Source: Comamonas badia DSM 17552 (GTDB lineage: Bacteria; Pseudomonadota; Gammaproteobacteria; Burkholderiales; Burkholderiaceae_C). Taken from it: 64,000 nt of DNA. The notes beneath the pieces were generated by a model, which did no database searches, was not told where the DNA came from, and saw only the letters and a list, made by a program, of their open reading frames with translations. Both the position numbers and the translations under genes were made by a program. Below are positions 34,801-43,294 of this stretch, piece by piece. The stretch lies in the NCBI RefSeq assembly GCF_000484635.1, contig NZ_AXVM01000003.1:62001-126000 (forward strand), read 5' to 3'. How positions within the stretch are numbered: the first letter of the stretch is position 1; each line of letters opens with the position of its first letter.

Positions 34801-35387
34801 GGTGTGCGCTTGGCGGTGATGAAGTCGAGCACGTCCGGATGGTCGATGCGCAGCACGCCCATCTGCGCACCGCGGCGCGCGCCCGCGCTCTCGACCGTGG
34901 AGCAGGACTGATCGAACACATTGATGTAGGAACACGGCCCCGAGGCCATCGAGTGCGTGCCCTTGACCTCGGCGCCGCGCGGGCGGATGCGCGAAAAATC
35001 GTAGCCCACGCCGCCGCCGCGGCGCATGGTTTCGGCGGCCTCGCGCAGCGCCTCGTAGATGCCCGGGAAGCCTTCGTCATCGACACCCTGGATGCAGTCG
35101 CCCACCGGCTGCACGAAGCAGTTGATGAGCGTCGCCTGGATGTCGGTACCGGCGGCGCTCATGATGCGCCCGGCGCCTATGGCACCGGCGCGCAGGTTTT
35201 CCAGGAAGCGCTGCTCCAGCGTCTCGCGCAGCTCGGGCTGCTCGACCGACGCCAGCGCGCGCGCCACGCGCGCATACAGATCGTCCACTTCGCGCTCGCC
35301 GTTCTTGAAGTATTTTTCGCGCAGCACATCGAGGCTGATCGGCTGGGCCGCAAGCTGGGGGGCGAGATCGGTGGTTTCACGCTGCAT
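31812..35387 (-). CDS. nrdJ: Adenosylcobalamin-dependent ribonucleotide reductase (class II) with intein
   Basis: 1191-residue precursor from [15 protein letters not shown] (AGGAG 10 bases upstream). The extein is 810 residues, normal for NrdJ. N-extein 1-296: [19 protein letters not shown] near residue 162, ends ERIDATNP. C-extein from residue 678: [30 protein letters not shown], and a C-terminal Cys tail CWECG ... CDYCTQCG that probably relays reducing equivalents or binds zinc. The intein (297-677) splits the NPCGE motif, whose Cys is the thiyl-radical residue. Reduces ribonucleotides to deoxyribonucleotides with or without oxygen. Activity requires splicing. Confidence 0.96.
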   Translation of the reverse strand: MQRETTDLAPQLAAQPISLDVLREKYFKNGEREVDDLYARVARALASVEQPELRETLEQRFLENLRAGAIGAGRIMSAAGTDIQATLINCFVQPVGDCIQGVDDEGFPGIYEALREAAETMRRGGGVGYDFSRIRPRGAEVKGTHSMASGPCSYINVFDQSCSTVESAGARRGAQMGVLRIDHPDVLDFITAKRTPGRWNNFNVSVGVPDAFMHAVEQDGTWELVHKARPSQECRDRGAHQRADGLWVYKTLRARALWDTIMQSAYDFAEPGILFLDHINTDNNLRYVERIDATNPCVTADTWVLTQDGPAQVQDLIGKPFGAVVDGRVHPTESQGFFATGTKPVLRLATREGHALRLTADHRLRRVVCKTRYTLQTEWTPASALQPGDEILLQNHRTMLGWEGVGTEAEGYLLGLLVGDGTLKADKAVISVWAPQLRAVGGDVAVALAANGAVGVVRAAEAAAATLRHRADFRGFQRPIADRGEMRMASAALRDLAFGMGMRVGRKGITAQMERASSEFAVGLLRGLFDADGSVQGAQAKGVSVRLAQSDLPCLQAVQRMLLRLGMASTLHANRRPAAVRALPDGHGGYKDYATQAQHELLVSGDNLQVFAERIGFADGEKAERLEQLLGTYRRELNRERFTATVASLQEDGEEMVYDVTVADVHAFDANGLHAHNCGEQPLPSYGCCDLGPIILTRFVRHPFGFSGEASFDFERFAQVVATQVRALDNVLDVTFWPLEQQRAESAAKRRIGVGFTGMGNTLAMLKLRYDRQDGRAMAVRIAECMRDSAYRASVALAKEKGAFPKFEADGYLAQGTFASRLPADVQQEIRAHGIRNSHLLSIAPTGTVSLAFADNASNGIEPPFSWTYTRKKREGDGSMSEYTVEDYAWRLYRTLGGDVQHLPDYFVNALEMSALEHVAMMEAVQPYVDTAISKTVNIPADYPYGDFKGLYLQAWRSHLKGLATYRPNSILGAVLEVPAKEEAKAAPGAVEPAVPVDPMRTVIESRPSGGLAAVAEKVEYWTQEGHKRLYIIVSFLPVDDGRGGTVDRAIEFFMPVGQSGESQQWITSSMRLLSLAARGGFLERALSDMRKVAWDRGPVRLGHHAKDDGTLVPMWHDSEVAALAYAIQQILLRRSSAPQQQELPLEEPEAPRGLPPAMAGKKCWECGAHAVIRKDGCDYCTQCGALGSCG
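33357..34499 (-). other. LAGLIDADG-bearing intein in nrdJ (381 residues)
   Basis: Starts with Cys1 ([10 protein letters not shown], block A). Block B is LTADHRL (T63, H66). Endonuclease blocks are LLGLLVGDG (residues ~118-125) and [10 protein letters not shown] (~228-237), both acidic residues intact. Block F is [12 protein letters not shown], block G is LHAHN with His380-Asn381; the +1 residue is Cys. All residues for canonical protein splicing are present, and the endonuclease looks active. Base composition and codon use look like the host gene by eye. Confidence 0.95.
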
Positions 35388-35434
35388 GTCGAAAGAGCTC
35401 CTTGGAGGGCCGGCGGCACCCGGTGCGCCAGCAC

Positions 35435-35458
35435 AAAAAACGGCCCGAAACGCCGGGC
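35435..35458 (-). terminator. Terminator-like hairpin in the nrdJ leader
   Basis: Minus strand: GCCCG (35454-35458), loop GCGTTT, CGGGC (35443-35447), then CG and TTTTTT (35435-35440). It lies ~50 bases before the nrdJ start and no leftward gene precedes it, so it would attenuate nrdJ itself. A GTGTTTGTACAC dyad (35469-35480) lies just upstream. Confidence 0.5.
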
Positions 35459-35575
35459 GCAACAGGCAGTGTTTGTACACCGATCCGCAGCCCATCGGGC
35501 TCCGATTCCAGTAGCATGGCAGCGATGGTGCGGCGCCTGCTGCCCGTCATCTGTTCGCATCGCCACTGATACATC

Positions 35576-36418
35576 ATGTTACCAATCACCCCCATTCCGA
35601 GACGCCTTCGCGCGCTGGTGTGCAGCGCTGTCTGGCTGCTGTGCGCGGCTGCCTTGCTGGGCTGCGCCGGCGGACCGGTGCCCGGCGCCGACGGTGCTGC
35701 GTGGCAAGCGCAATTGCAGCAGTGGCGCGGCGTGCCCTTGCTGCTGCTGGGTGAACAGCACGATGCAGCAGCCCACCAGGCGTGGGAGCGCGAGACGGTG
35801 CAACAGCTGGCCGCGCAGGGGCAGCTGGCGGCCCTGGTCATCGAAATGGCGGACGCCGGGCGCGGCACCGCAGGCCTGCCGGCCGACGCCGACGCATCAC
35901 AGGTGCGCCAGGCGCTGCACTGGAACGACACCGGCTGGCCCTGGGCGCATTACGGGCCGGTGGTGCTGGCGGCGGTGCGCGCCGGGGTGCCGGTGCTGGG
36001 CGGCAACCTGCCGCGCGCGTCCCAGCACGCGGCGATGCAGGATGGCGCTCTGGACGCGCATCTGCCACCCGCCGCGCTGGCGCGCCAGCAGCAGGCCGTG
36101 CGCGAAGGCCATTGCGACCTGCTGCCTGAAAGCCAGACCGCCCCGATGACGCGGGTGCAGCTGGCGCGCGATGCAAGCCTGGCCCGCACGGCCGAGCAAG
36201 CGCTGCGCCCGGGCCAGACCGTGCTGCTCATTGCAGGCGCGGGGCATGTCTGGCGCGGTCTGGGCATTCCCAGCTGGCTGCCGGCGCACTCGGGCTACAA
36301 AGTGGCCGTGGCGCAAGCCGGCCAGGCTCCCGATGTCAAAAAAGGCGACGTGGATTACGTCCACCGGACACCCGCCATCGCGCCCAAAGACTATTGCGCG
36401 GCCTTGCGGCGCAAGTGA
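35576..36418 (+). CDS. ChaN-family lipoprotein (haem-uptake type)
   Basis: 280 residues. Lipoprotein signal with lipobox LLGC (Cys ~30). ChaN/DUF399 landmarks: LLLGEQHDAAAHQAWE near residue 56 (conserved ExHD), LVIEMADAG near residue 86, WAHYGPVVLAAVRAGVPVLGGNLPR near residue 122, LIAGAGHVWRGLGIP near residue 219. Known ChaN binds haem as a cofacial dimer at the outer membrane; related to the TIKI superfamily. Divergent from nrdJ. No haem receptor is adjacent. Confidence 0.88.
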   Translation: MLPITPIPRRLRALVCSAVWLLCAAALLGCAGGPVPGADGAAWQAQLQQWRGVPLLLLGEQHDAAAHQAWERETVQQLAAQGQLAALVIEMADAGRGTAGLPADADASQVRQALHWNDTGWPWAHYGPVVLAAVRAGVPVLGGNLPRASQHAAMQDGALDAHLPPAALARQQQAVREGHCDLLPESQTAPMTRVQLARDASLARTAEQALRPGQTVLLIAGAGHVWRGLGIPSWLPAHSGYKVAVAQAGQAPDVKKGDVDYVHRTPAIAPKDYCAALRRK

Positions 36419-36524
36419 GGGCCGATCGCGCTGCGCGCCAAGCCTGTCGACTGCACGCATCGAGAACGGTCACAGCCCCTTTTCGGCCATCGCAAACAGG
36501 CGCTGCCGCGCAACGGTCCGGGGC

Positions 36525-36746
36525 ATGGGCGCCTCGGGGGCGCTGGTCAGGATGGACGGCGTGCCCTCGGGCGGCGGTGGCACGCTGGTCTATTTCTCCT
36601 GCGACGATTGCGCCGTCGAGCAGGGCCGGGTGCAGGCGGCCGGCGGCACGGTGTTCAAGCCTAAGTTCTCCATCGCCCCGCACGGCCATATCGCGCCGGT
36701 GGTGGACACCGAGGGCAACTGCATCGGCCTGCACTCGATGCAGTGA
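36525..36746 (+). pseudogene. Truncated VOC (glyoxalase-like) protein, C-terminal half
   Basis: From ATG 36525 only 73 residues remain: GALVRMDGVPSGGGGTLVYF, CDDCAVEQGRVQAAGGTVF, then KPKFSIAPHGHIAPVVDTEGN and the ending GLHSMQ. This is the second beta-alpha-beta module of a ~120-residue VOC protein. The first module is absent; the frame is open upstream but the sequence between 36419 and 36524 does not read as VOC. The metal-ligand half is therefore incomplete and the gene is most likely a remnant. Confidence 0.65.
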
Positions 36747-36758
36747 GCATGCGCTGGG

Positions 36759-37088
36759 CTACCAGGTCACCTCGCGCCCGGCGGCGGCGCTGTCCCGCAG
36801 CATGTCGATGAAGGGCACTACCCGCTGGCGCAGCCAGACGCGCTCGCTGGGCTCGGGCTTTTCGCCGTCGGATTCGGCAGGCGCCGGCTGCTCGGCAGGC
36901 GCGCTGCGCTGGGCTTCTTCCTGCTCCACCGCCTTCTGCAGCGCGGCGATGGCAGCCGGGATCTGCTCGGCGGTGATGATGCCCTGCGGCTGGTCCGGGT
37001 CCTTGCCTATGATCTGCAGCACGCGGCGCCCGACCGGTTCGAGCATGATGAGTTCGGCGGTGGCGCGGGATTTGAATTTGTACAGCAT
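36759..37088 (-). CDS. DUF1840-family protein
   Basis: 109 residues. Opens MLYKFKSRATAELIMLEPVG, then VLQIIGKDPDQPQGIITAEQIPAAIAAL, an acidic Pro/Glu linker, and VWLRQRVVPFIDMLRDS. Matches the DUF1840 family of betaproteobacteria; cytoplasmic, function unknown. Convergent with the truncated VOC remnant 12 bases away. Confidence 0.88.
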   Translation of the reverse strand: MLYKFKSRATAELIMLEPVGRRVLQIIGKDPDQPQGIITAEQIPAAIAALQKAVEQEEAQRSAPAEQPAPAESDGEKPEPSERVWLRQRVVPFIDMLRDSAAAGREVTW

Positions 37089-37158
37089 GGCAGCACCCGT
37101 GAAGAATGGGATGCGGCTAGCTTAACCCCTTCCCCCTTCGCGCGCGCGGGGCGCAGGA

Positions 37159-38475
37159 TCACGCCTTGGCCGGCAGCACCACCCCCACGCACTCCCCAAA
37201 CCCGATGCGTGCCGCGCCCGGCTTCTCGCACCAGCCGCGCAGGATGATGGCGTCGCCATCCTCCACCCAGGTGCGCAGCTCGCCGTTGGGCAAGTGGACA
37301 GGGTTCTTGCCCCCGGCGGTCAGCTCGATCAGCGCGCAGGCCGCATCCAGCGTCGGTCCCGACAGCGTGCCGGTGCCCAGCAGGTCGCCCGGCTGCAGGT
37401 TGCAGCCGTTCACCGTGTGGTGCGCCAGCATCTGCGCGGCGGTCCAGTAGGCATGGCGGTAGTTGGTCAGCGCCAGGCGCGCCGGGGCGCTGCTTTCCTG
37501 GCGCATGCGCGGTGTCGCTATCAGTGCCTCCAGCTGGATGTCGAAACCACCCGCGGCGCTGTGCGCGCTGCTGGCGAGATACGGCAGCGGCTGCGGCTCC
37601 TCCGCCGGCCGCGTGAACGGCACGCGGTAAGGCGCCAGCGCCTCCAGCGTCACCACCCAGGGCGAGACGGTGGAAGCGAAGTTCTTGGCCAGAAACGGCC
37701 CCAGCGGCTGGTACTCCCAGGGCTGGATGTCGCGCGCCGACCAGTCGTTGAACAGCGCCAGGCCGAAGATGTGGTCCTCGGCCGCATCAATGCCGACCGA
37801 GTCCCCCAGCGCATTGCCCTGGCCGACGAACACCGCCAGCTCCAGCTCGATGTCCAGGCGCGCGCTGGGCGCCAGCCGCGGTGCGTCGGCCCCCGGCGCC
37901 TTGACCTGCCCGTGCGGGCGATGAAAGTCCTGGCCCGAGACAATCACCGAGGAGGCCCGGCCGTGATAGCCGATCGGGATCCACTGGTAGTTGGGCATCA
38001 GCGGGTTGTCCGGGCGAAACAGCCGCCCGATGTTGGTGGCGTGATGAATCGAGGTGTAGAAGTCGGTGTAGTCGCCGATGCGGCAAGGCACGGTGTATTC
38101 GGCACCGCTTTGCGCCACCATGCAGGGCTTGAGCGCCCCCTCGTGCGGCGAGCCGGTTTGCAATGCTTTGGATAGCGTCTTGCGCAGAATGGATGCGGGT
38201 TTCCCTCCCATTTCCATCAAATGATTGAGGGTGGATTCTGCAGCCGCCTGGGCCGGTGCGAGGGCGTCGCCGGCAAACACGCCGGCGGCGACGGCCGCCG
38301 CCATGTCGACGATCTGGTCGCCAATGGCGACGCCGCCGCGCCAGACCTCCTGGCTGCCCTTGCGGCGAAAGATCGCGAACGGCAGGTTCTGAATCGGGAA
38401 ATCGGTGATGCCGTCGTTGGCGCTGGCAACCCAGCTCCTGAGCGCCGGGTCGTGGGTGGCATTGGGTTCAATCAT
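37159..38475 (-). CDS. fahA: Fumarylacetoacetase
   Basis: 438 residues; GAGGAGAACGCC precedes ATG 38475. Full two-domain fumarylacetoacetase: N-terminal SH3-like part (NLPFAIFRRKG near residue 31), then the catalytic part with DYTDFYTSIHHATNIG near residue 136 (His-Asp catalytic pair), ELELAVFVGQGN near residue 213 (metal Glu), NDWSARDIQPWEYQPLGPF near residue 242, and LLGTGTLSGPT near residue 369. It cleaves fumarylacetoacetate to fumarate and acetoacetate, the last step of homogentisate-type routes. Last gene of the IclR-linked leftward operon; no hmgA or maiA in the window. Confidence 0.95.
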   Translation of the reverse strand: MIEPNATHDPALRSWVASANDGITDFPIQNLPFAIFRRKGSQEVWRGGVAIGDQIVDMAAAVAAGVFAGDALAPAQAAAESTLNHLMEMGGKPASILRKTLSKALQTGSPHEGALKPCMVAQSGAEYTVPCRIGDYTDFYTSIHHATNIGRLFRPDNPLMPNYQWIPIGYHGRASSVIVSGQDFHRPHGQVKAPGADAPRLAPSARLDIELELAVFVGQGNALGDSVGIDAAEDHIFGLALFNDWSARDIQPWEYQPLGPFLAKNFASTVSPWVVTLEALAPYRVPFTRPAEEPQPLPYLASSAHSAAGGFDIQLEALIATPRMRQESSAPARLALTNYRHAYWTAAQMLAHHTVNGCNLQPGDLLGTGTLSGPTLDAACALIELTAGGKNPVHLPNGELRTWVEDGDAIILRGWCEKPGAARIGFGECVGVVLPAKA

Positions 38476-38517
38476 GGCGTTCTCCTCTGGTGGGCGCTGG
38501 AATGTGCAACGCAAAGA

Positions 38518-39846
38518 TCAGGCATTCAGGTCGACGTCCTTGCGCTCCTCGACGCGGGACACGGCCCACAGCGAAATCACGCACAGCGCGACGATGTACA
38601 AGCCGATGAGCCAGGGCGTCTTGGTCTCGGCGACGATGGTCTGCGCGATCATCGGTGCGAACGCGCCGCCCAGGATGGCGCCCAGCGCATAGCTCACCGA
38701 GACGCCCGAGTAGCGCACCTTGGCCGGGAACATTTCGGCGTACAGCGCCGCCTGCGGCCCGTAGGTCAACCCCAGCGGCAGGGCCAGCACCACGAGGCCG
38801 AGCAGGAACAGCGTGATGCTGCCGGTATCGAAGACGAACCACATCGGAATCGCCCACAGCGCCAGCAGCACGTAGCCGATCTGGAAGGTGCGCACACGCC
38901 CGATGCGGTCGCCCAGATGGCCGCCCCACAGCGTGAAGGCGAGCCAGGCGACGGCGGCGACGACGCCGCTCAGCAGCGTCTCGGTGCTCGAAAAGCCCAG
39001 TGACCGCTGGCCGTAGCTGATCAGGAAGGCGATCAACAGGTAGCCGGCGGCGTTGTTGGCGATGAAGACCAGCGCGGCCTTCACCACCGTGCCTGGGTGC
39101 TGGCGCACCAGGTCCGCGAGCGGCGCCGAGCCTGCCTTGCGGCGATTGGCCAGCTGCGTGAACACGGGCGACTCTTCCACGCCGCGGCGAATCAGCACGC
39201 CGACGACGATCAGCAAGAAGGACAGCAGGAAAGGAATGCGCCAGCCCCACTCGGCGTAGGCTTCCTTGCCGATGAGGAGGGTGATGAGCAGCGTGACGCC
39301 GGTGGCCAGAATCAGGCCCAGCGGCACGCCGATCTGCGGGAAGGCGCCGAACAGGCTGCGCTTGTTCTTCGGTGCGTGCTCGACCGCCAGCAGCGCGGCA
39401 CCGCCCCATTCGCCACCGGCCGAGAAGCCCTGCACGATGCGCAGCAGAATCAGCGCGACGGGTGCCCAGATGCCGATGCTCGCGTAGCCGGGCAGCAGGC
39501 CGATCAGCGTGGTCGAGGCCCCCATCAGCAGCAGCGTGAGCACGAGCACGACCTTGCGGCCATAGCGGTCGCCCAGCGCGCCGCAGACGATGGCGCCCAG
39601 CGGGCGGAACAGGAAGGAAATGCCGACCGTGGCGAATGACAGGATCAGCGCCAGGCCCGGGTTGTCCTGCGCCAGGCCGGTGAAGAACACCCCGGCCAGG
39701 TACAGGCCGGCGGCCTGGGCGTAGATGAAGAAGTCATACCACTCGATGGCGGTGCCCACCAAGGTGGCGGCGAGCACGCGGTGCTCTTCTTTTTTGGTTG
39801 GATCGGCGGGCGGAGCGCCGGCGGGGGTCAGGGTGGCGGTGTTCAT
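38518..39846 (-). CDS. MFS transporter, metabolite:H+ symporter type
   Basis: 442 residues, twelve membrane helices. MHS-family landmarks: LVGTAIEWYDFFIYAQAAG near residue 31, GALGDRYGRKVVL near residue 88, QGFSAGGEWGGAALLAVEHAP near residue 138, and GGHLGDRIGRVRT between helices 8 and 9. This group imports organic and aromatic acids with protons (ShiA/ProP/PcaK neighbours). Placed 42 bases before fahA, so probably supplies the aromatic substrate of the operon. Confidence 0.9.
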   Translation of the reverse strand: MNTATLTPAGAPPADPTKKEEHRVLAATLVGTAIEWYDFFIYAQAAGLYLAGVFFTGLAQDNPGLALILSFATVGISFLFRPLGAIVCGALGDRYGRKVVLVLTLLLMGASTTLIGLLPGYASIGIWAPVALILLRIVQGFSAGGEWGGAALLAVEHAPKNKRSLFGAFPQIGVPLGLILATGVTLLITLLIGKEAYAEWGWRIPFLLSFLLIVVGVLIRRGVEESPVFTQLANRRKAGSAPLADLVRQHPGTVVKAALVFIANNAAGYLLIAFLISYGQRSLGFSSTETLLSGVVAAVAWLAFTLWGGHLGDRIGRVRTFQIGYVLLALWAIPMWFVFDTGSITLFLLGLVVLALPLGLTYGPQAALYAEMFPAKVRYSGVSVSYALGAILGGAFAPMIAQTIVAETKTPWLIGLYIVALCVISLWAVSRVEERKDVDLNA

Positions 39847-40003
39847 GTCTCTCTCCGGAAAAGCGTCCAAGGCGGGGCCTGCGTGCGGTCGACGCATGGG
39901 TTCGGGGTGAATGGGGACAACGGCCGCCCGAAGCAGCCGCAGTCAAGACTGGCTTGTCAGTGCCGGAGGCACGTGCGCCCCCGGTTCAGGGTGGTTCAGG
40001 CGC

Positions 40004-40558
40004 TCAGTGCGCGCCGATGTGGCCGCTGCCGTCGTGCATCCAGCGGGCGTGCTCGGGGGCCTTCTTGGTGCGGTCCCACTCGTTGAGCATGTCCCACTTC
40101 ACCTGGTCCAGCGCCTGGTCCATCGCGGGCGTGGCGGTGTTGACGGCCAGCTCCAGCCGGTGGCCCGAGGGGTCGCGAAAGTAGATGGACTGGAAGATGG
40201 TGTGGTTGGTGGGGCCGATGACCTCGATGCCGTCGGCCTGCATGCGAGCCTTGACCTTCAGCATGGTGTCGATGGAGTCGGTTTTCAGCGCCAGGTGCTG
40301 CGTCCAGGACGGGGTGTTGGCATCCGAGGGTGCAAGCATCGGCTCCTTGGTCGGCAGCTCGAAAAAGGCCAGGATGTTGCCGCCGCCGATGTCGATGAAG
40401 ATGTGCATGTACGGGTCCGGCTCCTTGGTGGAAGGGACCTCGTTCTCGGCGATGGCAAGGATGAAGTTGGCGTCGAGGTATTTTTGATACCACTCCACCG
40501 TTTGCTTGGCGTTCTTGCAGCGGTAGGCGACGTGGTGCACGCCGTTCAGATGGGCCAT
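40004..40558 (-). CDS. VOC-family protein, putative ring-cleavage dioxygenase
   Basis: 184 residues. Two VOC modules: GVHHVAYRCKNAKQTVEWYQ near residue 6 and TQHLALKTDSIDTML near residue 87; FRDPSGHRLELAV near residue 127. The metal triad His (HHVAY), His (TQHLA) and Glu (RLELA) of type I extradiol dioxygenases/VOC metalloenzymes is intact. With an FAD hydroxylase upstream and fumarylacetoacetase downstream, a ring-opening or isomerase role is the best inference. The usual homogentisate dioxygenase (cupin) is missing nearby. Confidence 0.8.
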   Translation of the reverse strand: MAHLNGVHHVAYRCKNAKQTVEWYQKYLDANFILAIAENEVPSTKEPDPYMHIFIDIGGGNILAFFELPTKEPMLAPSDANTPSWTQHLALKTDSIDTMLKVKARMQADGIEVIGPTNHTIFQSIYFRDPSGHRLELAVNTATPAMDQALDQVKWDMLNEWDRTKKAPEHARWMHDGSGHIGAH

Positions 40559-40586
40559 GAGGGTTTCCTCGTTTTGAAGGGGTGGA

Positions 40587-42230
40587 TCAGACGGATACGG
40601 CGGCACGCTTGCCCATGACGCGTTGCAACGCGCCCTGCAAGGCCTGGTCGTCGCCATGCTGGCAGACGGCGGCGATGTGGGCGTCCGGGCGCACCAGCCA
40701 GACTTCATCCGGGCCGGCTTGCAGGGCCTGCTGCAGGGCGCCTTCGGCGTCGATGTCGGCGATGCGCAGCACGCGCAGCGGCGCGGCGGGGATGGCGGCT
40801 TGCGCCTGCGCGCGCAGCCGGGTCAGGTCGACCGCGCTGCCGGCCAGCAGCAGCAGGCCGTCGCGCGCCACCTGTCGCAGGCGCGCGCAGTCCATGCCCG
40901 CGATGCGCACCGGCACGTCGGGCAGCGCGACGCCGGGCGCGGGCGGCGGCACATGGCCGCGCGGCGGACGGCCGGCAAACGGGCGCGTCGCGTCGGGCGT
41001 GGTGAGCGGCGAGTCGACGTACCAGAAGGGCTCGGACAGGCGGCCCGAGTCGATCTGCGGATGCACCGACGGGTCGGTCAGCGCCGCCGTGAGGCGTTCG
41101 ACGCGGATGCGGTGCTGCTCCTCGGTGTGCGGCACCAGAAAATCCATGGTCTTGCCGGTGACCTCGATGTTCTCGCGCGAGGCGGCGCAGCGCTCGCTGT
41201 CGTAGCTGTCGAGCAGCGCGTCGTCGGCCCAGCCGCGCAGCACGAAGGCCAGCTTCCAGGCGGCGTTTTCGGCGTCCATCACGCCGGTGTTGAGCCCGCG
41301 CGCGCCGAAGGGCGAGACGATGTGGGCAAAGTCGCCGGCCAGCAGCACGCGGCCCACGCGCATGCGATCGACCATGCGCGAGTGAAAGCGGTAGACCGAC
41401 TTCCAGACGATTTCGTAGGGCTTGTCGCCGATGATCTGGCGGATGCGCGCGTCCAGGGCGCCGCTGGCTTCTTCCTGCTCGATGTCGTAGTCGCCCGGCA
41501 CCTGCCAGTCGATGCGGAAGGTCGAATCGGGGCAGGGGTGGATCAGCACCTGGCGGCCGGGGTTCCACTCGGGGTCGAAGTAAAAGCGCCGCTCGCGCTC
41601 CCAGCCCGGCAGGTCGGCGCGGATGTCGCAGATCAGGAACTTGTCCTCGAAGCTGCGGCCGTCGAAGCTGACGCCGAGCTGGTGGCGCAGCTCGCGCGGC
41701 GCGGAGCCGGCGGCCACGATGGCATAGGGGGCGCGCACGTCCACCGGCGTGCCGTCGGCGCGACGGCAGTGCAGGGTGACGCCGCCTTCGTCCTGCTCGA
41801 TCTGCTCGACGCCGTGGTCCCACAGCGGCGTGATGTGCGCGGCGGCGGCGATCTGCTCATCCAGCAGTTCTTCCGTGCGGGTCTGCGAGATGTTGACGAA
41901 GGGCGGGAACACCGAGCGCCCGGTGTCGACGAAAGGCTGGGTGAACAGCGTGGCGCCCTGGTACAAGGTGGTGGCGCGGTCCCAGGTCACGCCTTCGGCG
42001 GCGATCTTGTGGCCCACGCCGACCGACTCCCACACGTCCAGCACGTCGCGCTGCTGGCAGATGGCCTTGGAGCCGATGACGTCGCGCTGCGGCCGGCGGT
42101 CGAGCACGATGCAGTCAATGCCCCAGCGGGCCAGCAGCAGGGCCGCCGTCTGGCCGACGGGGCCGTTGCCCACGACCACCACCTGGGTGCGGTGCTGGGT
42201 CGTGGTCGTTTGGGAATCGGGCTGGTTCAT
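40587..42230 (-). CDS. FAD-dependent aromatic hydroxylase (MhpA/PheA-like)
   Basis: 547 residues. Single-component flavoprotein monooxygenase: GNGPVGQTAALLLARWG near residue 22 (GxGxxG), the DG motif region at KFLICDIRADLPGW near residue 200, and the GD motif LLAGDFAHIVSPFGARGLNTG near residue 298. C-terminal thioredoxin-like domain (from ~430) as in phenol/3-(3-hydroxyphenyl)propionate hydroxylases. Inserts one oxygen next to an existing hydroxyl. Substrate unknown. 28 bases before the VOC gene. Confidence 0.88.
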   Translation of the reverse strand: MNQPDSQTTTTQHRTQVVVVGNGPVGQTAALLLARWGIDCIVLDRRPQRDVIGSKAICQQRDVLDVWESVGVGHKIAAEGVTWDRATTLYQGATLFTQPFVDTGRSVFPPFVNISQTRTEELLDEQIAAAAHITPLWDHGVEQIEQDEGGVTLHCRRADGTPVDVRAPYAIVAAGSAPRELRHQLGVSFDGRSFEDKFLICDIRADLPGWERERRFYFDPEWNPGRQVLIHPCPDSTFRIDWQVPGDYDIEQEEASGALDARIRQIIGDKPYEIVWKSVYRFHSRMVDRMRVGRVLLAGDFAHIVSPFGARGLNTGVMDAENAAWKLAFVLRGWADDALLDSYDSERCAASRENIEVTGKTMDFLVPHTEEQHRIRVERLTAALTDPSVHPQIDSGRLSEPFWYVDSPLTTPDATRPFAGRPPRGHVPPPAPGVALPDVPVRIAGMDCARLRQVARDGLLLLAGSAVDLTRLRAQAQAAIPAAPLRVLRIADIDAEGALQQALQAGPDEVWLVRPDAHIAAVCQHGDDQALQGALQRVMGKRAAVSV

Positions 42231-42262
42231 GGTCTTGTCTCCTCGTGCGCCTTCATCCCGGG

Positions 42263-43225
42263 TCAGTCTTGCAGCGCGTGCCACATCTGCTGGTCGCGCT
42301 CGGCCGTCCAGATGCGCGGATCGCGGATGCCGCTGGCCTCGTCGTGGGCGCGCGTCACGTCGAAGGGCAGGCAGTGCTCGTAGATGAAGACCTGGGCGAA
42401 CTTCGGATCCATCGCCTTGCGGGTGTGCTTCATGGTCGCGTTCAGGTCCATGCCCTGGGCCACGGCTTCCTGCGCGCTCTTGTACAGCGTGGCGGTGAAG
42501 TCGCGCGTGTAGGCCAGGCCTTTTTTCACCTGCTCGGGCGTCATCAAGGTGGGGCCGCGGCCGGGCACCAGCTTGTCGAAGTTCATCGCCGCCAGGTTAT
42601 CCAGCGTCTGCGGCCAGTCGGCCAGATAGGCGTCGCCGGTGTAGCAGGCGGCCTCGTATTCGACCAGGTCGCCCGAAAAGCAGATCTTCTGGCTGGGCAG
42701 GTAGACGATGGTGTCGCCCTTGGTGTGGCCGCGGCCGATCTGCTGGATCTTGACCTCCAGCTTGCCCAGCCACAGCGTCATCTCGCCCTGGAAGGTGAGC
42801 GTGGGCCAGGTCAGGCCGGGCACGCTCTCCACCGCCTGGAACAGGCGCGGAAAGCGCCCGATCTCGGAGTCCATGTCCTGCTGGCCGCGCTCGACGATCA
42901 GATCCCAGGTGTCCTGGCTGGCGATGATCTGCTCCAGGCCTTCGTTCTTGTAGCCGCTGGCGCCCAGCACGCGCACGGCGTGGTAGTGCGTCAGCACGAC
43001 GTACTTGATGGGCTTGTCGGTGATCTCGCGGATCTTCTTGATGACGCCTTGCGCGGCCACGGGGGTGGCGGTGGCGTCGATGATCATCACGCCGTCGTCG
43101 CCAATGATCACGCCGGTGTTGGGGTCGCCCTCGGCGGTGTAGGCGTAGGCGTTGGCACTCAGCTTGTCCCAGCTGATCTTCTTTTCTTCGAGGTCGGCCT
43201 GCGAGGCGAATTTCTTTTCGGTCAT
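42263..43225 (-). CDS. MBL-fold metallohydrolase with altered metal motif
   Basis: 320 residues. Beta-lactamase fold: GVIIGDDGVMIIDATATPVA near residue 38, LTHYHAVRVLGASGY near residue 78, GRGHTKGDTIVYLPSQKI near residue 164 (His), CFSGDLVE near residue 183 (Asp). The core HxHxDH motif reads HYHAVR: the Asp and third His are lost, so at most one metal site is formed. C-terminal HCLPFDVTRAHDE is conserved-looking. First enzyme gene of the IclR-linked operon; possibly a lactonase or thioesterase-like step. Confidence 0.82.
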   Translation of the reverse strand: MTEKKFASQADLEEKKISWDKLSANAYAYTAEGDPNTGVIIGDDGVMIIDATATPVAAQGVIKKIREITDKPIKYVVLTHYHAVRVLGASGYKNEGLEQIIASQDTWDLIVERGQQDMDSEIGRFPRLFQAVESVPGLTWPTLTFQGEMTLWLGKLEVKIQQIGRGHTKGDTIVYLPSQKICFSGDLVEYEAACYTGDAYLADWPQTLDNLAAMNFDKLVPGRGPTLMTPEQVKKGLAYTRDFTATLYKSAQEAVAQGMDLNATMKHTRKAMDPKFAQVFIYEHCLPFDVTRAHDEASGIRDPRIWTAERDQQMWHALQD

Positions 43226-43257
43226 GTCCGTGGCTCCGATGCGTTGTTGATGCACGG

Positions 43258-43286
43258 ATTGTCGGACGCAATTAGTCTAATGTCAA
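43258..43286 (-). promoter_or_regulatory. Promoter of the aromatic operon with palindromic operator
   Basis: Minus strand: TTGACA (43281-43286), 17-base spacer, GACAAT (43258-43263). The spacer end holds ATTAGTCTAAT (43271-43281), an 11-base palindrome overlapping the -35 box edge. IclR-family operators are short A/T-rich palindromes, so control by the adjacent IclR gene is likely. The surrounding 70 bases are the most A+T-rich of the area. Confidence 0.68.
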
Positions 43287-43294
43287 TACATTTG

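Noticed and set aside
35560-35575. GCCACTG-like string just upstream of chaN, resembling part of the cobalamin riboswitch B12 box, next to the B12-dependent nrdJ.
   Set aside because: It is on the wrong strand for nrdJ, and no GGGAA or AGYCMGGAGA-type core accompanies it. The leader is too short and lacks the multi-stem fold, so it is chance.
31839-36149. A 1436-residue open frame antisense to nrdJ.
   Set aside because: A product of high G+C content. Composition is His/Ala/Gly/Arg repeats with no motifs; nrdJ with its intein explains the region.
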